Notes: generated by a model not told the origin, from the letters alone. A stretch of DNA of 64,000 nt from DASRDR01 sp963812945 [NCBI: uncultured Candidatus Rokubacteria bacterium] (GCA_963812945.1 CAWEXD010000012.1:1-64000), one strand, 5' to 3'; shown: positions 19,724-29,626, counted from the first letter of the stretch. Made by a program: numbers and translations.

Positions 19724-20976
19724 GCGGCAGCCCTCCCATGAACCGTAACCGGGCTCGGCTTCACCCGCTCTCCGTTGATGTACGTCACGCCCTCCGCGAT
19801 CTCGGCCAGCAGTTCGGGCGCATCGAGCCGCCGGAACGTCCGCTCGGCGATCAGCAGAGTCTTCCAGATGACCGCCGTCGCGTTCTCCACCTTCTTGTAC
19901 CGCTTCGCCGCTGCCGTGCGCAGCCGCACGGCTGCGAAGGGCGACTCGATCGGATTCGACGTGCGCAGGTGCTTCCAGTGCGCCTTGGGGAACCCGTAGA
20001 AGGTGACCAGCCGCTCCCAGTCGTGGTCGAGTGTCTGGCCGACGGCCGTCACGCCGCTCTTGGTGCACCATGTCTGGAACGCCCGCTTCTGGCGCTCCGC
20101 GTCCTCCCGTGTCTCGGCATAGGGGATCGCCGTGAGCCGTCGCCGGCCCTCGGCCTGGAGCCGCTTCGGCAGCTTGTCGAGCACGTTCAGGAGCCGGTGG
20201 TTCCAACACCGCTGCTGGTGGGTCACGGGGAACACGGCCGTCAGTGCGCCCCAGATGCCCAGATGGCCATCCCCGACGACGAGCCGCGGTGGCCGGAGGC
20301 CCCGGTGCTTCAGCTCTCGCAGCAACGCCGCCCAGCTCTCGGTAGACTCCCGATAGCCGCTCTCGACGGCCAGGATGATCTTGCGCCCATCCCGCAGGCC
20401 GGCGAGGACGACGAGCATGGCCGCCTTGTCCTTCTCGAGCCCGGCTTTGACGTAGACGCCGTCCACCCAGAGGTACACGGGCTCCAGGTCGGCCAGCGAT
20501 CGCGTCTTCCACTCGTCGTACTCCGCCTGCCAGGTGGCCTTCAAGCGGGCGACCGAGCTCGCCGACAGCGGCGCGCCGTCCCCGAGCAGCCCCCGCAGGG
20601 CCAAATCAAAGTCGCCCTCGGCCAGCCCGTGGAGGTACAGCGTCGGGAGCAGCTGGCCCACGGCGTCAGTGCGGCGCTTGAACACCGGCAGCAGGCGACT
20701 CTCGAAGCGCTCCGCCAGGCCGCGGACCCTCGGCCGTCGGACCGTGATCGTCCCCGCGCTCAGGGTCAGCCGGCGCGGCTTCCCCAGACCGTTGCGGTAG
20801 CCCCCCGGCGCGTCGATCCCGTCACGCCGCGCGTACCGGGCTCGCCCCAACAACTCCTCCACCTCTTCTTCCAGCAACCGCTGGAACCAGGTCTGGATGC
20901 GCTGCCGGGCGAAGGCCTCCACGTCCTCCCAGGATGGCCTTGACTCGATCACGCGCTCGGTGCTCTGCTCCCTCAT
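19720..20976 (-). CDS. IS256-family transposase
   Basis: A 418-residue DDE transposase. Visible landmarks are LLEEEVEELLGRARY near the N-terminus, the first Asp in VYLWVDGVYVKAG, the second in LVVGDGHLGIWGAL, the QRCWNHRLLNVLDKLP box, and the final Glu region in TSNPIESPFAAVRLRT. It is complete and ends VHGRAAA. I use the ATG at 20976, which has AAAGGAG upstream; an open frame extends 29 codons further but crosses the element end. Confidence 0.92.
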   Translation of the reverse strand: MREQSTERVIESRPSWEDVEAFARQRIQTWFQRLLEEEVEELLGRARYARRDGIDAPGGYRNGLGKPRRLTLSAGTITVRRPRVRGLAERFESRLLPVFKRRTDAVGQLLPTLYLHGLAEGDFDLALRGLLGDGAPLSASSVARLKATWQAEYDEWKTRSLADLEPVYLWVDGVYVKAGLEKDKAAMLVVLAGLRDGRKIILAVESGYRESTESWAALLRELKHRGLRPPRLVVGDGHLGIWGALTAVFPVTHQQRCWNHRLLNVLDKLPKRLQAEGRRRLTAIPYAETREDAERQKRAFQTWCTKSGVTAVGQTLDHDWERLVTFYGFPKAHWKHLRTSNPIESPFAAVRLRTAAAKRYKKVENATAVIWKTLLIAERTFRRLDAPELLAEIAEGVTYINGERVKPSPVTVHGRAAA

Positions 20977-21089
20977 GGGCGGTGTCTCCTTTCCCGGGCG
21001 CGTCAACGCCCGGCTCGGTTCCGGCCGAACCGAAAGGTACACCGCCTTCACTCGTTTCCACACCCTTCGAGCCTACCTCCGCCCAACTA

Positions 21090-21755
21090 CTACTTCAGGG
21101 TCATGGACACCAACTCCCAGTCGCGACCCCAACCTCCGCTGCTCGTCGTACCTGCGACACGCTTGACAAAAGCCTTCGCATCGGGTGACCACCACAGCGT
21201 GGAATTCCCCCACCACGTGTAGGGGCCAAGGTTCTCCTGGTGCCAGGAAATCCGGAACGCCTTGAACGTGCCCGCTTTCACGCTGATCTCCTCGAACGCC
21301 TCAACCTTCCACCGATTCATGTAAGGCAGCATGGCGCCAGTAGCACCTGCCCGAAGATCTAGCCGTTGCGACCACTCCTTTCCCACACGGAGGGGAAAGT
21401 CAAGAACCTTCAGCCCGGTGATGTACACTGGCGCACCATTCCTGTTCGTACCGCTTATGGCGAGGCTATTCCTGTCACGCACGTATCGGCACCCTTCCTG
21501 GCACCACGCATCAATGTTCGATTCGACCTCGGACTGGTCGCCCTGGACCGCAACCACCTTGACGAACGTGGGGTACGTCCCTCCCTCCCAACGCCACTCA
21601 TCGCCGACTTTGAACGTAGGCGCCTCGACCGTGGTGGTTTCACCCCCCGCGATGGGCTTGCCCTGAGTCGTCGCGCATGCGCCAAGCAGAACCAGTCCTA
21701 CACCGACGGTGCCGATCAAGTCCCAAGTCCCGACCCCGCCCCTCACTCGCCCCAT
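21090..21755 (-). CDS. Putative lipoprotein, unknown function
   Basis: A 221-residue protein with a lipoprotein signal (WDLIGTVGVGLVLLGACATT; lipobox LLGAC). The mature part is beta-rich, with paired hydrophobic strands: GDEWRWEGGTYPTFVKVVAV, PLRVGKEWSQRLDLRAG, and AFRISWHQENLGPYTWWG. The start is the ATG at 21755 (AAAGGAG upstream); the longer open frame lacks a signal peptide. Two Cys (WCQEGCRY) may form a disulfide. It lies just outside the right end of the IS256 element. No family recognised. Confidence 0.75.
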   Translation of the reverse strand: MGRVRGGVGTWDLIGTVGVGLVLLGACATTQGKPIAGGETTTVEAPTFKVGDEWRWEGGTYPTFVKVVAVQGDQSEVESNIDAWCQEGCRYVRDRNSLAISGTNRNGAPVYITGLKVLDFPLRVGKEWSQRLDLRAGATGAMLPYMNRWKVEAFEEISVKAGTFKAFRISWHQENLGPYTWWGNSTLWWSPDAKAFVKRVAGTTSSGGWGRDWELVSMTLK

Positions 21756-22427
21756 CGTGCATCTCCTTTGTTCTGGTCGTCTTGGACCTATGCGGAAATC
21801 GCCTTCTGCGACATGAGTGCCGCGGTGGTGGCCTGCGAGAAGGGGCGTCGGGCTTAAGGCGATCAATTCTTTCGTCAGTGCCCGTGGGCTCGGACTGCAC
21901 CCGAGGCTCGGCGGTACATGCGTACGTGAAGCGTTCCGTCGACCCTCAAGTGGTTTCACGAGTGCGTGGAACGGCGGCGTCCAAGCCTCGAGTGCATCAA
22001 TGGGTATGCCTCTGGCTTTTGACTACGGTCGAGGTGGCAAGCGATAACCAGGAAGGCCCGTCGACACGCTCCGCCGCGACCGCGCTTTATGTGCGTCGCG
22101 CGCGTGTAGACGTGCAAAGGGAAGAACGATGATGCCAGTCTATCCAGTGTCCACACCTTGCTCCTCCTTGGAGGAGGGAGGATCCAGATAACTAGCCGAC
22201 GCATAGAATCACAAAGCACGTAACCGTGTCAAGAAGAACGCGTTGGCCGGATGTCGGACGCAGTATGTGGCGACCAGCGCTGACGCTGGCACCGGTCCGC
22301 GTCACCTGACCTTCGGTAGACCCCATCCGCCATCGCTGAACCGAGGAGTAGGCCTCCCTTGAACACCGAACACTCGGGCCGCCTTCCAGCGGAGCTGCTC
22401 TCGATCTGACCATCCGAACAAGGACGA
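21756..22427. other. Intergenic region, 672 bp
   Basis: No supported coding sequence or RNA. It lies between the lipoprotein start and the end of the NHL protein gene. Confidence 0.45.
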
Positions 22428-23924
22428 CTAACGGACCCGAGACGGCGTGATCGTCACCAGCCCCGGCAGGTCGCGGTCGACCACGTGGAGCCGCCCCTGC
22501 GGCGTCCACCGCGAGCCCCTGCGGCGACCGGAGCCGCTGGCCGTCGTCGCCGCGCCGCCAGGTGCCGAGGAGGCGGCCGTCGGGGGCGAAGCCGTGGACG
22601 CGGCCCTGGCCGCGGAGCCAGTCGGCCACGTAGACGCGGCCGGCCGCGTCGACCGCGAGGCCCATCGGCTCGAAGAATTCGCCGTCGCCCTCCCCGCGCC
22701 CACCCCCGAAGCTCGCCAGCACCCGCCCGGCCGCGTCGAGCTTGTGCACCCGGCGGTCCTGGTCGCCGACCACGTAGAGGTGCCCGGCCGCGTCCACCGC
22801 GATCCCGCAGTGGGGCGCGATCGGGAACGGGAGCGGCCGCGTGCCGAGGCGCCGGCCCCCGGGTCCGAACACGTAGACGTGGCGGTCATGGACGAGGATC
22901 TCGCCCGTGTCCGGCGCGGCCACGCCCGCGGGGTTGAACAGCCCGTCGAAGTCCTCGAACCGGAGCCCGCCGAACACCTCCAGGAGCCGCCCCTCCCGCG
23001 TGAACCGCTGGATCCGGTGGTTCCCCCAGTCGGCGACGTAGACCGTCCCCGCCCGGTCCACGGCCACGCCGTGCGGGTACTGGAACGCGCCCGGCTCCCG
23101 GCCGAACCGGCCCCAGGTCCGCACCATCGCGCCGGCCGCGTCGAGCACCACGATCCGGTGGTGCGCGGTGTCGGCGACGTAGCGGAGCCCGGCGGCGTCG
23201 AGCGCGACCGCCTGCGCGCCGCGAAGCCGCAGCGGCCTCCGGGCCCGCCGACGGCGGGGCGGGCGCGAGGTACTTCGTCCACAGCGGGGGGTAGCCGATC
23301 CCGATCGGCCGGAGGCCGAGGGCCGCCCGCTCGCGGTTGATCGCGTCCTCGAACCGCCGCGCCTCCCGGTACGGAAGGTCGATCCAGTTCGGGGGCGGCC
23401 CGATGCTCTGCCAGCGGCCCTGGAGCGCCGCGCGCTCCTCGCGGGTCCACGTGCCCTCGAGGTACTTCCGCCGCTCGTCCGGCGACCGGAGCGGCCGCAT
23501 CTCGATGACGGCGCCCGGCTTGGTCAGGGGCGCCTCCCGGTCCCGGAGCCGCCAGCCGCCGTAGCCCGCCTTGAAGAGCCCGAGCTCGGGCTCCGGCTCA
23601 CGGACCGGCCGCGCGAGCGGGCGCAGAAAGAGCCGGGGCGGCAGCGTGAATCGCCCCTCCGCGTCGGTCACCGTTTCGTCCGCGCTGATCGAGCCCGTCG
23701 GCGCAGAGGGGCACGAGCCCGCGATCCAGGAAGCGCCGCTGCCAGACGCCGATGACCGCGACGCCCTCGAGGGGCTGGCCGGTCTCGGCGTCGACCACCT
23801 GGGCGCGCCACGGGCCCGCCGCCTGGGCGAGCGTCGGCAGGGCGAGCCAGAGCAGCGCCGCCAGCCATCGGCTCGTCACAGCGCCCCACGGCGTTCGCAC
23901 TCGACTCGTCATCGCCATCGCCAT
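22428..23924 (-). CDS. Secreted protein with carboxypeptidase-regulatory-like domain and NHL beta-propeller; three frameshifts
   Basis: The start ATG at 23924 (GGAGGA upstream) gives a signal peptide (SRWLAALLWLALPTLAQA) followed by WRAQVVDAETGQPLEGVAVI, a carboxypeptidase-regulatory-like strand. After a shift near 23710 comes EGRFTLPPRLFLRPLARPV and a connecting region. A second shift near 23240 leads to VALDAAGLRYVADTAHHRI and NHL blades (AFQYPHGVAVDRAG; VYVADWGNHRIQRF; LYVVGDQDRRVHKLDAAG). A third, one extra G near 22495, gives RLHVVDRDLPGLVTITPS. Total length is 3n, consistent with three inserted bases. Likely a periplasmic scaffold or ligand binder. Two partial copies of its C-terminus lie at 16.0 and 18.9 kb. 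Confidence 0.7.
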
Positions 23925-24056
23925 CGCGCGTCCTCCTGGCCGGGGTCTCTGAAGACCCGAGCAATTCCGCGTCCAGGGCGTGCCCGCGCGACAACCCCGA
24001 GGATGAGGCCGATTCGCTTCCCCCAAGCGGGCGTGACGGGACACCCGACCCCGTCG

Positions 24057-25073
24057 TCATGGCCGCACGTACCGGATGGCGCGACCGCGACCGGTCCGAC
24101 GGAGCTCGCCCGCGGCCACCAGCGCCCCGAGCTCCCGCCGCGCCAGCGAGAGCCCGACGCCCGCGGCCCGGGCGAGCTCGCCCGGTCGACACGCCGGCGT
24201 CCGCAGCCCCCAGCTCGAGCGCGAGCCGGCGGCGCGTCTCCGCGGGGCGGGCGCCCGGCGCGGGCAATCCGGGCGACCGCCGATGCCCGCCGGGGCACGT
24301 CCGCCGGCTCCGGCAGCGCGAGGTCCTCGGCGCGGAGCGCGCCGCGGCCGCGGAGGATCATCGCCTCCTCGAGCACCGCCTCCAGCTCGCGGACGTTCCC
24401 GGGCCAGGGGTAGGCCGCGAGGCGATCCAACGCGCCCTCGGTCACCCCGTCGATCCGGAGCCCGTGGCGCGCGGCGACCTGGCGGCGGATGTGCTCGACG
24501 AGGAGCGGCAGGTCCTCGATCCGCGCGCGCAGCGGCGGCACGGTGAGGACGACGCGCCGCAGGCGGTAGTAGAGGTCCTCGCGGAAGCGACCCTCGCCGA
24601 CCGCCGTCGCGCAGGTCGCGGTGCGTCGCCGCGATCAGCCGGACGTCGACGTGGCCGGCGCGGCTCGCGCCGACCGCACGGACCTCACCGTCCCCCAGGA
24701 ACCGGAGGAGCATCGCCTGGGCGTCCGGCGCGAGCTCGGCCACCTCGTCGAGGAACACGGTCCCGCCGTCCGCCTCGCGGAGGAGCCCCGGCCGGCGGTC
24801 GATCGCGCCCGTGAACGCCCCGCGCTCGTGGCCGAAGAGCTCGCTCCGGAGGAGCTCGCGCGTGAGGGCGCCGCAGTTCACGGCCTCGAACCGGGCGCTG
24901 CGGCGGCGGCTCAGCCGGTGGAGGGCGGCCGCGACCAGCTCCTTGCCGGTCCCGGTCTCGCCGAGGATCAGGACCGGCACGTCGTACGGGGCCACGCGCC
25001 GGATCCGATCGAAGAGCGCCTGCATCCCCGCGCTCCGGCCGATCAGCCCCTCGAACCCCGGCAGCGACTCCAC
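24057..25073 (-). CDS. Sigma-54-dependent transcriptional activator, no receiver domain; frameshifted
   Basis: An AAA+ enhancer-binding protein. FEGLIGRSAGMQALFDRIRR opens the domain, Walker A is GETGTGKE, the sigma-54 contact loop is GAFTGA in HERGAFTGAID, and Walker B is GGTVFLDEVAEL. Sensor regions follow in other frames: PPLRARIEDLPLLVEHIRRQ and [17 protein letters not shown]. The C-terminus (GELARAAGVGLSLARRELGA; LVAAGELRRTGRG) looks like a winged-helix or MarR-type DNA-binding end, not a Fis helix. The start is the GTG at 25073 (GGAGG upstream). There is no N-terminal sensor domain, so regulation is unclear. It is divergent from the next gene. Confidence 0.75.
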   Translation of the reverse strand: MESLPGFEGLIGRSAGMQALFDRIRRVAPYDVPVLILGETGTGKELVAAALHRLSRRRSARFEAVNCGALTRELLRSELFGHERGAFTGAIDRRPGLLREADGGTVFLDEVAELAPDAQAMLLRFLGDGEVRAVGASRAGHVDVRLIAATHRDLRDGGRRGSLPRGPLLPPAARRPHRAAAARADRGPAAPRRAHPPPGRRAPRAPDRRGDRGRVGSPRGLPLARERPRAGGGARGGDDPPRPRRAPRRGPRAAGAGGRAPAGIGGRPDCPRRAPAPRRRAAGSRSSWGLRTPACRPGELARAAGVGLSLARRELGALVAAGELRRTGRGRAIRYVRP

Positions 25074-25347
25074 CCCGGACCTCCCGGCGCCCCTCGAGTC
25101 CTGGGCGCACCGCCTAGGTGAAGAGCAGGGTGGGTGCCACGGGTCCGGGATCGTCGGAACCTCGCGTCGAATCGACCGATTTGGCCGCGACTCCGAGACG
25201 GGGCCCCGGCCACGCGCTCGGAGGCGACCCGCATCCGGTGCGGGTCGACCCGCACGGCGTGCAGACATTCCTAGGGAAACCGGCGGGCCTGGCGCTACCC
25301 TCCTGCCACTCGACGCGACCATCCGCTCCCGAGCCAGGAGGCCTGCG

Positions 25348-26929
25348 ATGCTCTTCACCGAGGCCGAGTCGACGCTCGCGCGGGCCGTCGGCCAGCTCGA
25401 GCGCCGGCAACCCCTTCCTCCCGGAGCGCCTCGAGGCCGAGCGCGCGGCCCTCGGCGACGGCCTTCGACCCCGCCGGCACGCTCTGGCACTCCCCCGCCG
25501 AGCCCGAGCCCGCGCCGAACGTCGTCCGGATCGCCGCGCGCGCGACGGCCCTCGCCGACGCCGCGCGGGACGCGCCTCGCCGGCGGCGCCCGGCCGCGCG
25601 CCGAGGAGATCGGGCTCTACGAGGACCTCGTCCTCTACGCGCTCTACGAGCGCCACCAGGGCGCCCTCTTCGCGTGGCTCCGCGCCCGGCCCGCCGCGAG
25701 CGGCCGCGTGCCGCTCTTCGAGCGCGTCCGCCGGGACCTCGCGCACTACCTCGACGTCCGGGGGTGCGCGAGCCCGCTCCGCGACGAGGCCGCCCACGTC
25801 TTCGCGGGCTTCTACCAGGTCCGGCGCGCCTTCCATCACATCCACGCGAACATCCTCGGCGAGTCGGGCCCGGCGCGGCGCCTCCGCGCGGCCGTCTGGC
25901 AGTCGATCTTCACGCGCGACGGGCGCCGCTACCGGCGCGCCCTCTACGCGCGGATGGGCGACGTCGCCACGCTCGTCACCGGCCCGTCGGGCACCGGCAA
26001 GGAGCTCGTCGCGCGGGCGATCGGCCTCGCGCGGCTACATCCCGTTCGACGAGAAGACCGCAGGCCTTCGCCGAGCCGGCGGCGGGCGCCTTCTTCCCGC
26101 TGAACCTCGCGGCCCTCTCCCCCACCCTCATCGAGTCCGAGCTCTTCGGCCACCGGCGGGGCGCCTTCACCGGGGCCCTCGAGGACCGGAAGGGCTGGTT
26201 CGAGACGTGCCCGCCCGCTCGGCGCGGTCTTCCTCGACGAGATCGGCGAGGTGGACCCGGCGATCCAGGTGAAGCTCCTGCGCGTGCTCCAGACGCGGAC
26301 CTTCCAGCGCCTCGGCGACACGGCGGACCGGACGTTCGCGCGGGAAGCTCATCGCCGCCACGAACCGCGATCTCCGCCAGGCGCTCGCGGCCGGCCGCTT
26401 CCGGGAGGACTTCTACTACCGCCTCTGCGCGGACCTCCTCGTCACGCCGTCCCTCGCCGAGCGGCTCCGGGACACGCCGGGCGAGCTCCGGACGCTCTGC
26501 CGCGCGATCGCCCGGCGCGTCGCGGGCGACGCGGAGGCGGACGCCGTCGCCGCGGAGGCCGAGGCCTGGATCCACGAGCACCTCGGGCCGGACTACCCGT
26601 GGCCCGGCAACGTCCGGGAGCTCGAGCAGTGCCTCCGGAACCTCGTGATCCGCGGGACGTACGAGCCCCAGGGGCTCGTGCGTGGGGATGCGCGCGCGGA
26701 GTTCCTGGCGGCGGTCGAGGCGGGCGCGCTCCGCGCCGACGCGCTCCTCCGCCACTACTGCACGTGGGTCTACGCGCGGACGGGGAGCTACGGCGAGACC
26801 GCGCGGCGCCTCGGCCTCGACCCGCGGACGGTGCGGGACCGGGTCGATCCGGCGTGGCTGGCAGTCCTCCAAGACGGGAACGGCGCGACGCGTCGCCACG
26901 TCACGACCAAATCGGGATCCGGGACGTGA
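25348..26929 (+). CDS. Sigma-54-dependent transcriptional activator (RtcR-like layout), several frameshifts
   Basis: Residues 1-180 form a helical N-terminal domain ([38 protein letters not shown]). The AAA+ core follows: [38 protein letters not shown], and [20 protein letters not shown]. It ends with [19 protein letters not shown] and a Fis-like helix-turn-helix ([20 protein letters not shown]). At least six single-base insertions split the frame; each repairs to a family-like sequence. The start is the ATG at 25348 with CCAGGAGG upstream. The stop overlaps the next gene by GTGA. Confidence 0.75.
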
Positions 26930-28488
26930 TCGGTGCGTTCGTTCACGCCCTCGGGCTGGGCCTCGCCGTCGGCAGTCTCTCCGCCTGTGCCGCCGGGCCA
27001 CCCCTCGCCCAGCTCGATCCGCCCGCCCGCGAGGCACGGCTCGCCAGCGACGCCGCCGCCGTCCAGGTCTACCGGGCCGGCCTCCGCGACGTCGTCGCCT
27101 ACGTCGACGCGCGGCCGGACCTCTTCGGCCGGGACCGCCCGCCCGCTCCGGCGCTTCCGTCGCGAGAGACGCGCGAGGCGGTCTGGGCCGCGTGGCAGCG
27201 CTTCCTCGACTACATCCTCGCCCTCGACACGATCGGCCGGGCGCACCAGCGGTTCGCCGAGCGCCCGTCGCCCGAGCGCGAGCAGTCCTTCGCGATCGGC
27301 CACGCGGCCTACGTCGCCTCGTACCGCTTCGCCCTCGAGCTTCTCGCCCGCCTCGACCGGAACCCCGACCTCCAGCCTCTGCTGAACGAGCCGGTGCCCG
27401 AGCTCGGCCTGCCGAAAGGCACCTACACCGGCGTGCGGCTCCGGTTCCTCAACGCGGCCCGGGGCATCGAGTTCGCGGCGCTCGGCGCGGTGGACGGGGC
27501 CACCCGGGTCGCGGGCCCGCCCGCGTTGGCGGCCGGGATCCTCGAGGACCGGGGCGCTCTCTGGCGCTACGGCGCCGGGCGCGGCCTGGTCATGACGGGG
27601 ACGAACGCCCTCCAGGTCGTCCAGCGCGCCGGCTTCGCCGCATGGTTCCCGGTCCAGGCAGGGATCGCCGACTGGATGGGCGACACGCGGCTCCTGCCCC
27701 AAGGATCGGGCGCTGGTCTCGCCCGCGCAGGTCGCCGCCCTCGGAGCCGTCCTCGAGCCGGGCGACATCCTCCTCGCCCGGCGCGAGGGGTACCTCTCCA
27801 ACATCGGGATCCCGGGGTTCTGGCCGCACGCCGTCCTCTACGTCGGGACGCCGGAGGAGCGCCGCCGCGCCTTCGCCGGCCCCGAGGTCGCCGCCTGGGT
27901 CCAGGCCCGCGGCCAGCCGGACGGCGACTTCGAGGCGCTCCTCGCCCGAACGCATCCGGCGGCATATGCGCGGGCCCTCGCGCCCGACGGCGGCGCGCCC
28001 CGGCGCGCGCTCGAGGCGATCAGCGAGGGGGTCGCGTTCACGACCCTCGAGCACGCGGCCGGCGCCGACCACGTGGCGGCGCTCCGCCCGCGGCTCCCGG
28101 CCGTCGAGAAGGCGGCGGCACTCCTCCGGGCCTTCGGCTACGCCGGCCGCCCCTACGACTTCAACTTCGACTTCCGGACCGACGCGGCGCTCGTCTGCTC
28201 CGAGCTCGTCTACAAGGCCTACGAGCCCGGCCCCGGCCGCCAGGGCCTCCGCCTTCCGCTGGTCGAGGTCCTCGGCCGCCCGGTCCTCGCCGCCGAGCGA
28301 GATCGCGCGGCTCTTCGACGCCGAGCTCGGGACGCCGGCGGCGCAGCTCGAGCTCGTGCGGTTCCTCGACGGCCGGAGAGCCGGCGGCGTCGCGGTGCGA
28401 CGGCGACGTGGAGGCGTTCCGACGGAGCTGGCGGCGGCCGAAGTGGCCGACAGTCGTGGCGAACTCGATATCTCGAAAGCCGCAATGA
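26926..28488 (+). CDS. YiiX/YebB-type NlpC/P60-like cysteine hydrolase lipoprotein, three frameshifts
   Basis: The signal region HALGLGLAVGSLSACAAG suggests a lipoprotein (LSAC box). A helical domain of about 250 residues follows, then the permuted papain-like domain: GDILLARREGYLSNIG and FWPHAVLYVGTPEE with the catalytic His, and later DAALVCSELVYKAY with the catalytic Cys. A +1 in a CCCC run near 27705 joins RLLP to KDRALVSPAQV; further shifts near 28300 and 28390 lead to the end GDVEAFRRSWRRPKWP. Total length is 3n. The GTG start overlaps the sigma-54 activator stop. Family members are amidases or peptidases of the envelope. Confidence 0.7.
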   Translation: MIGAFVHALGLGLAVGSLSACAAGPPLAQLDPPAREARLASDAAAVQVYRAGLRDVVAYVDARPDLFGRDRPPAPALPSRETREAVWAAWQRFLDYILALDTIGRAHQRFAERPSPEREQSFAIGHAAYVASYRFALELLARLDRNPDLQPLLNEPVPELGLPKGTYTGVRLRFLNAARGIEFAALGAVDGATRVAGPPALAAGILEDRGALWRYGAGRGLVMTGTNALQVVQRAGFAAWFPVQAGIADWMGDTRLLPQGSGAGLARAGRRPRSRPRAGRHPPRPARGVPLQHRDPGVLAARRPLRRDAGGAPPRLRRPRGRRLGPGPRPAGRRLRGAPRPNASGGICAGPRARRRRAPARARGDQRGGRVHDPRARGRRRPRGGAPPAAPGRREGGGTPPGLRLRRPPLRLQLRLPDRRGARLLRARLQGLRARPRPPGPPPSAGRGPRPPGPRRRARSRGSSTPSSGRRRRSSSSCGSSTAGEPAASRCDGDVEAFRRSWRRPKWPTVVANSISRKPQ

Positions 28489-28619
28489 AATGCGCCAGTT
28501 TATGCTGCCGCCCGCGCGTGCTCAGGTCGCTGAGCACGCGGGGCGTGGCGAGACCAGACCCGTTGACGCGGTGGCCCGCGCGACGGCCGAACCGCACACC
28601 GCCTAAGCCGGAGACACAC

Positions 28620-29453
28620 ATGAGCGTTCCGACAGTCGCGGCCAGCGTGGTCCTCGCCCTCGGCTGCCTGCTCGCGCCCCTCCCGGTCCAGGCGCAGCCG
28701 GCAGAGACCGGAGGGCCTCACGAAGTCGCGTTCGAGAGCGGCTCGCTCTCGCTACGGGGCTTTATCTATCGGCCCGACGGACCGGGCCCGTTTCCCGTCG
28801 TCCTGTGGAACCACGGGAGCGAGCGGCGCCCGGGCTGGCTGCCGGCGTTGGGTCCCATGTTCACGATGGGAGGCTACGTCTTCTTCGTGCCGCACCGACG
28901 CGGTCAGGGCCGGTCGCCCGGTGACTACATCGTCGATCTGCTCCGCCGGGAAATGGAACAAGGCGGCCCGGACGCCTGGAGCCGGCGGCTCGTCGCGCTG
29001 CAGGAGGAGCACCTTCAAGATCAGGTCGCGGCGCTGGCCTTCGCGCGTACCCTCCCCTACGTCGATGGCAGTCGAGTTGCCATCGCGGGCTGCTCCTTTG
29101 GTGGAATACAGACCGTCCTGGCCGCCGAGCAGGGACATGGGACGCGCGCCGCGATCGCTTTTGCCGCCGCCGCCCAAACATGGAAACACTCATTCGCCTT
29201 GCGGGACCGGCTCCGGAAGGCCGCGAGACAGGCCGCCATCCCCCTCATGTTCGTCCAAGCGCAGAACGACTACGACCTAGAGCCGAGTCGATCGCTCGCG
29301 AAGGAGGCCGAGAAGGCGGGCAAACCAGCCAAGCTGCTCCTCTTCCCGCCGTTCGGCGCCAGCGCGCAGGACGGCCATGAGTTTTGCGTGCGCGGGGCGC
29401 ACATCTGGTCTGGCGACGTCTTCGCCTTCCTGCGGGCGTCAATCGCGCCGTGA
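28620..29453 (+). CDS. Secreted dienelactone-hydrolase-like alpha/beta hydrolase
   Basis: A 277-residue protein with a Sec signal (VVLALGCLLAPLPVQA, cleavage after AQA). Fold landmarks are FPVVLWNHGSERRPG for the oxyanion region, AIAGCSFGGIQTVLA carrying the nucleophile Ser, MFVQAQNDYDLEPS near the acid, and DGHEFCVRGAHIW with the catalytic His. It is intact. Role: ester or lactone hydrolysis outside the cytoplasm; substrate unknown. It follows the cysteine hydrolase gene by 131 bases. Confidence 0.85.
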   Translation: MSVPTVAASVVLALGCLLAPLPVQAQPAETGGPHEVAFESGSLSLRGFIYRPDGPGPFPVVLWNHGSERRPGWLPALGPMFTMGGYVFFVPHRRGQGRSPGDYIVDLLRREMEQGGPDAWSRRLVALQEEHLQDQVAALAFARTLPYVDGSRVAIAGCSFGGIQTVLAAEQGHGTRAAIAFAAAAQTWKHSFALRDRLRKAARQAAIPLMFVQAQNDYDLEPSRSLAKEAEKAGKPAKLLLFPPFGASAQDGHEFCVRGAHIWSGDVFAFLRASIAP

Positions 29454-29626
29454 CGCGCTGGCCCCGTTCGGGACGCCGAGGTCGTCGGAAGCGTGGCTGA
29501 CGCGAGACAGGTGGGCCTCGGCACCGAAGCGCAGCACTCGCGAGCGTGTCGCCGGTCACGGCGCGAACGGGACCACCCTGAGCCCAGGAGCCGCCTTGCC
29601 AGGGCACGGATCGAGAAAGGAGCCAC

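Larger units (their letters stand above)
19192..21064 (-). mobile_element. IS256-family element with an extra NTF2-like gene
   Basis: The left end GGTGTGTAAACAGCTCAGGC and the right end, read inward on the minus strand, GGTGTGGAAACGAGTGAAGG are imperfect inverted repeats. Inside are a full IS256-type transposase (19720-20976), an NTF2-like gene (19295-19723) and a second transposase tail, VNGVLVKLSAPTADSEGRRL with a stop, at about 19210-19270. At 1.87 kb it is longer than the usual 1.3-1.5 kb. No target duplication was seen. The boundaries are inferred from the end similarity only. Confidence 0.55.

Noticed and set aside
26682-29453. A 923-codon open frame that appears to fuse sigma-54, hydrolase and secreted hydrolase sequences
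   Set aside because: It is one frame crossing several genes; the real reading frames switch at insertions, and the secreted hydrolase has its own ATG and signal peptide at 28620.
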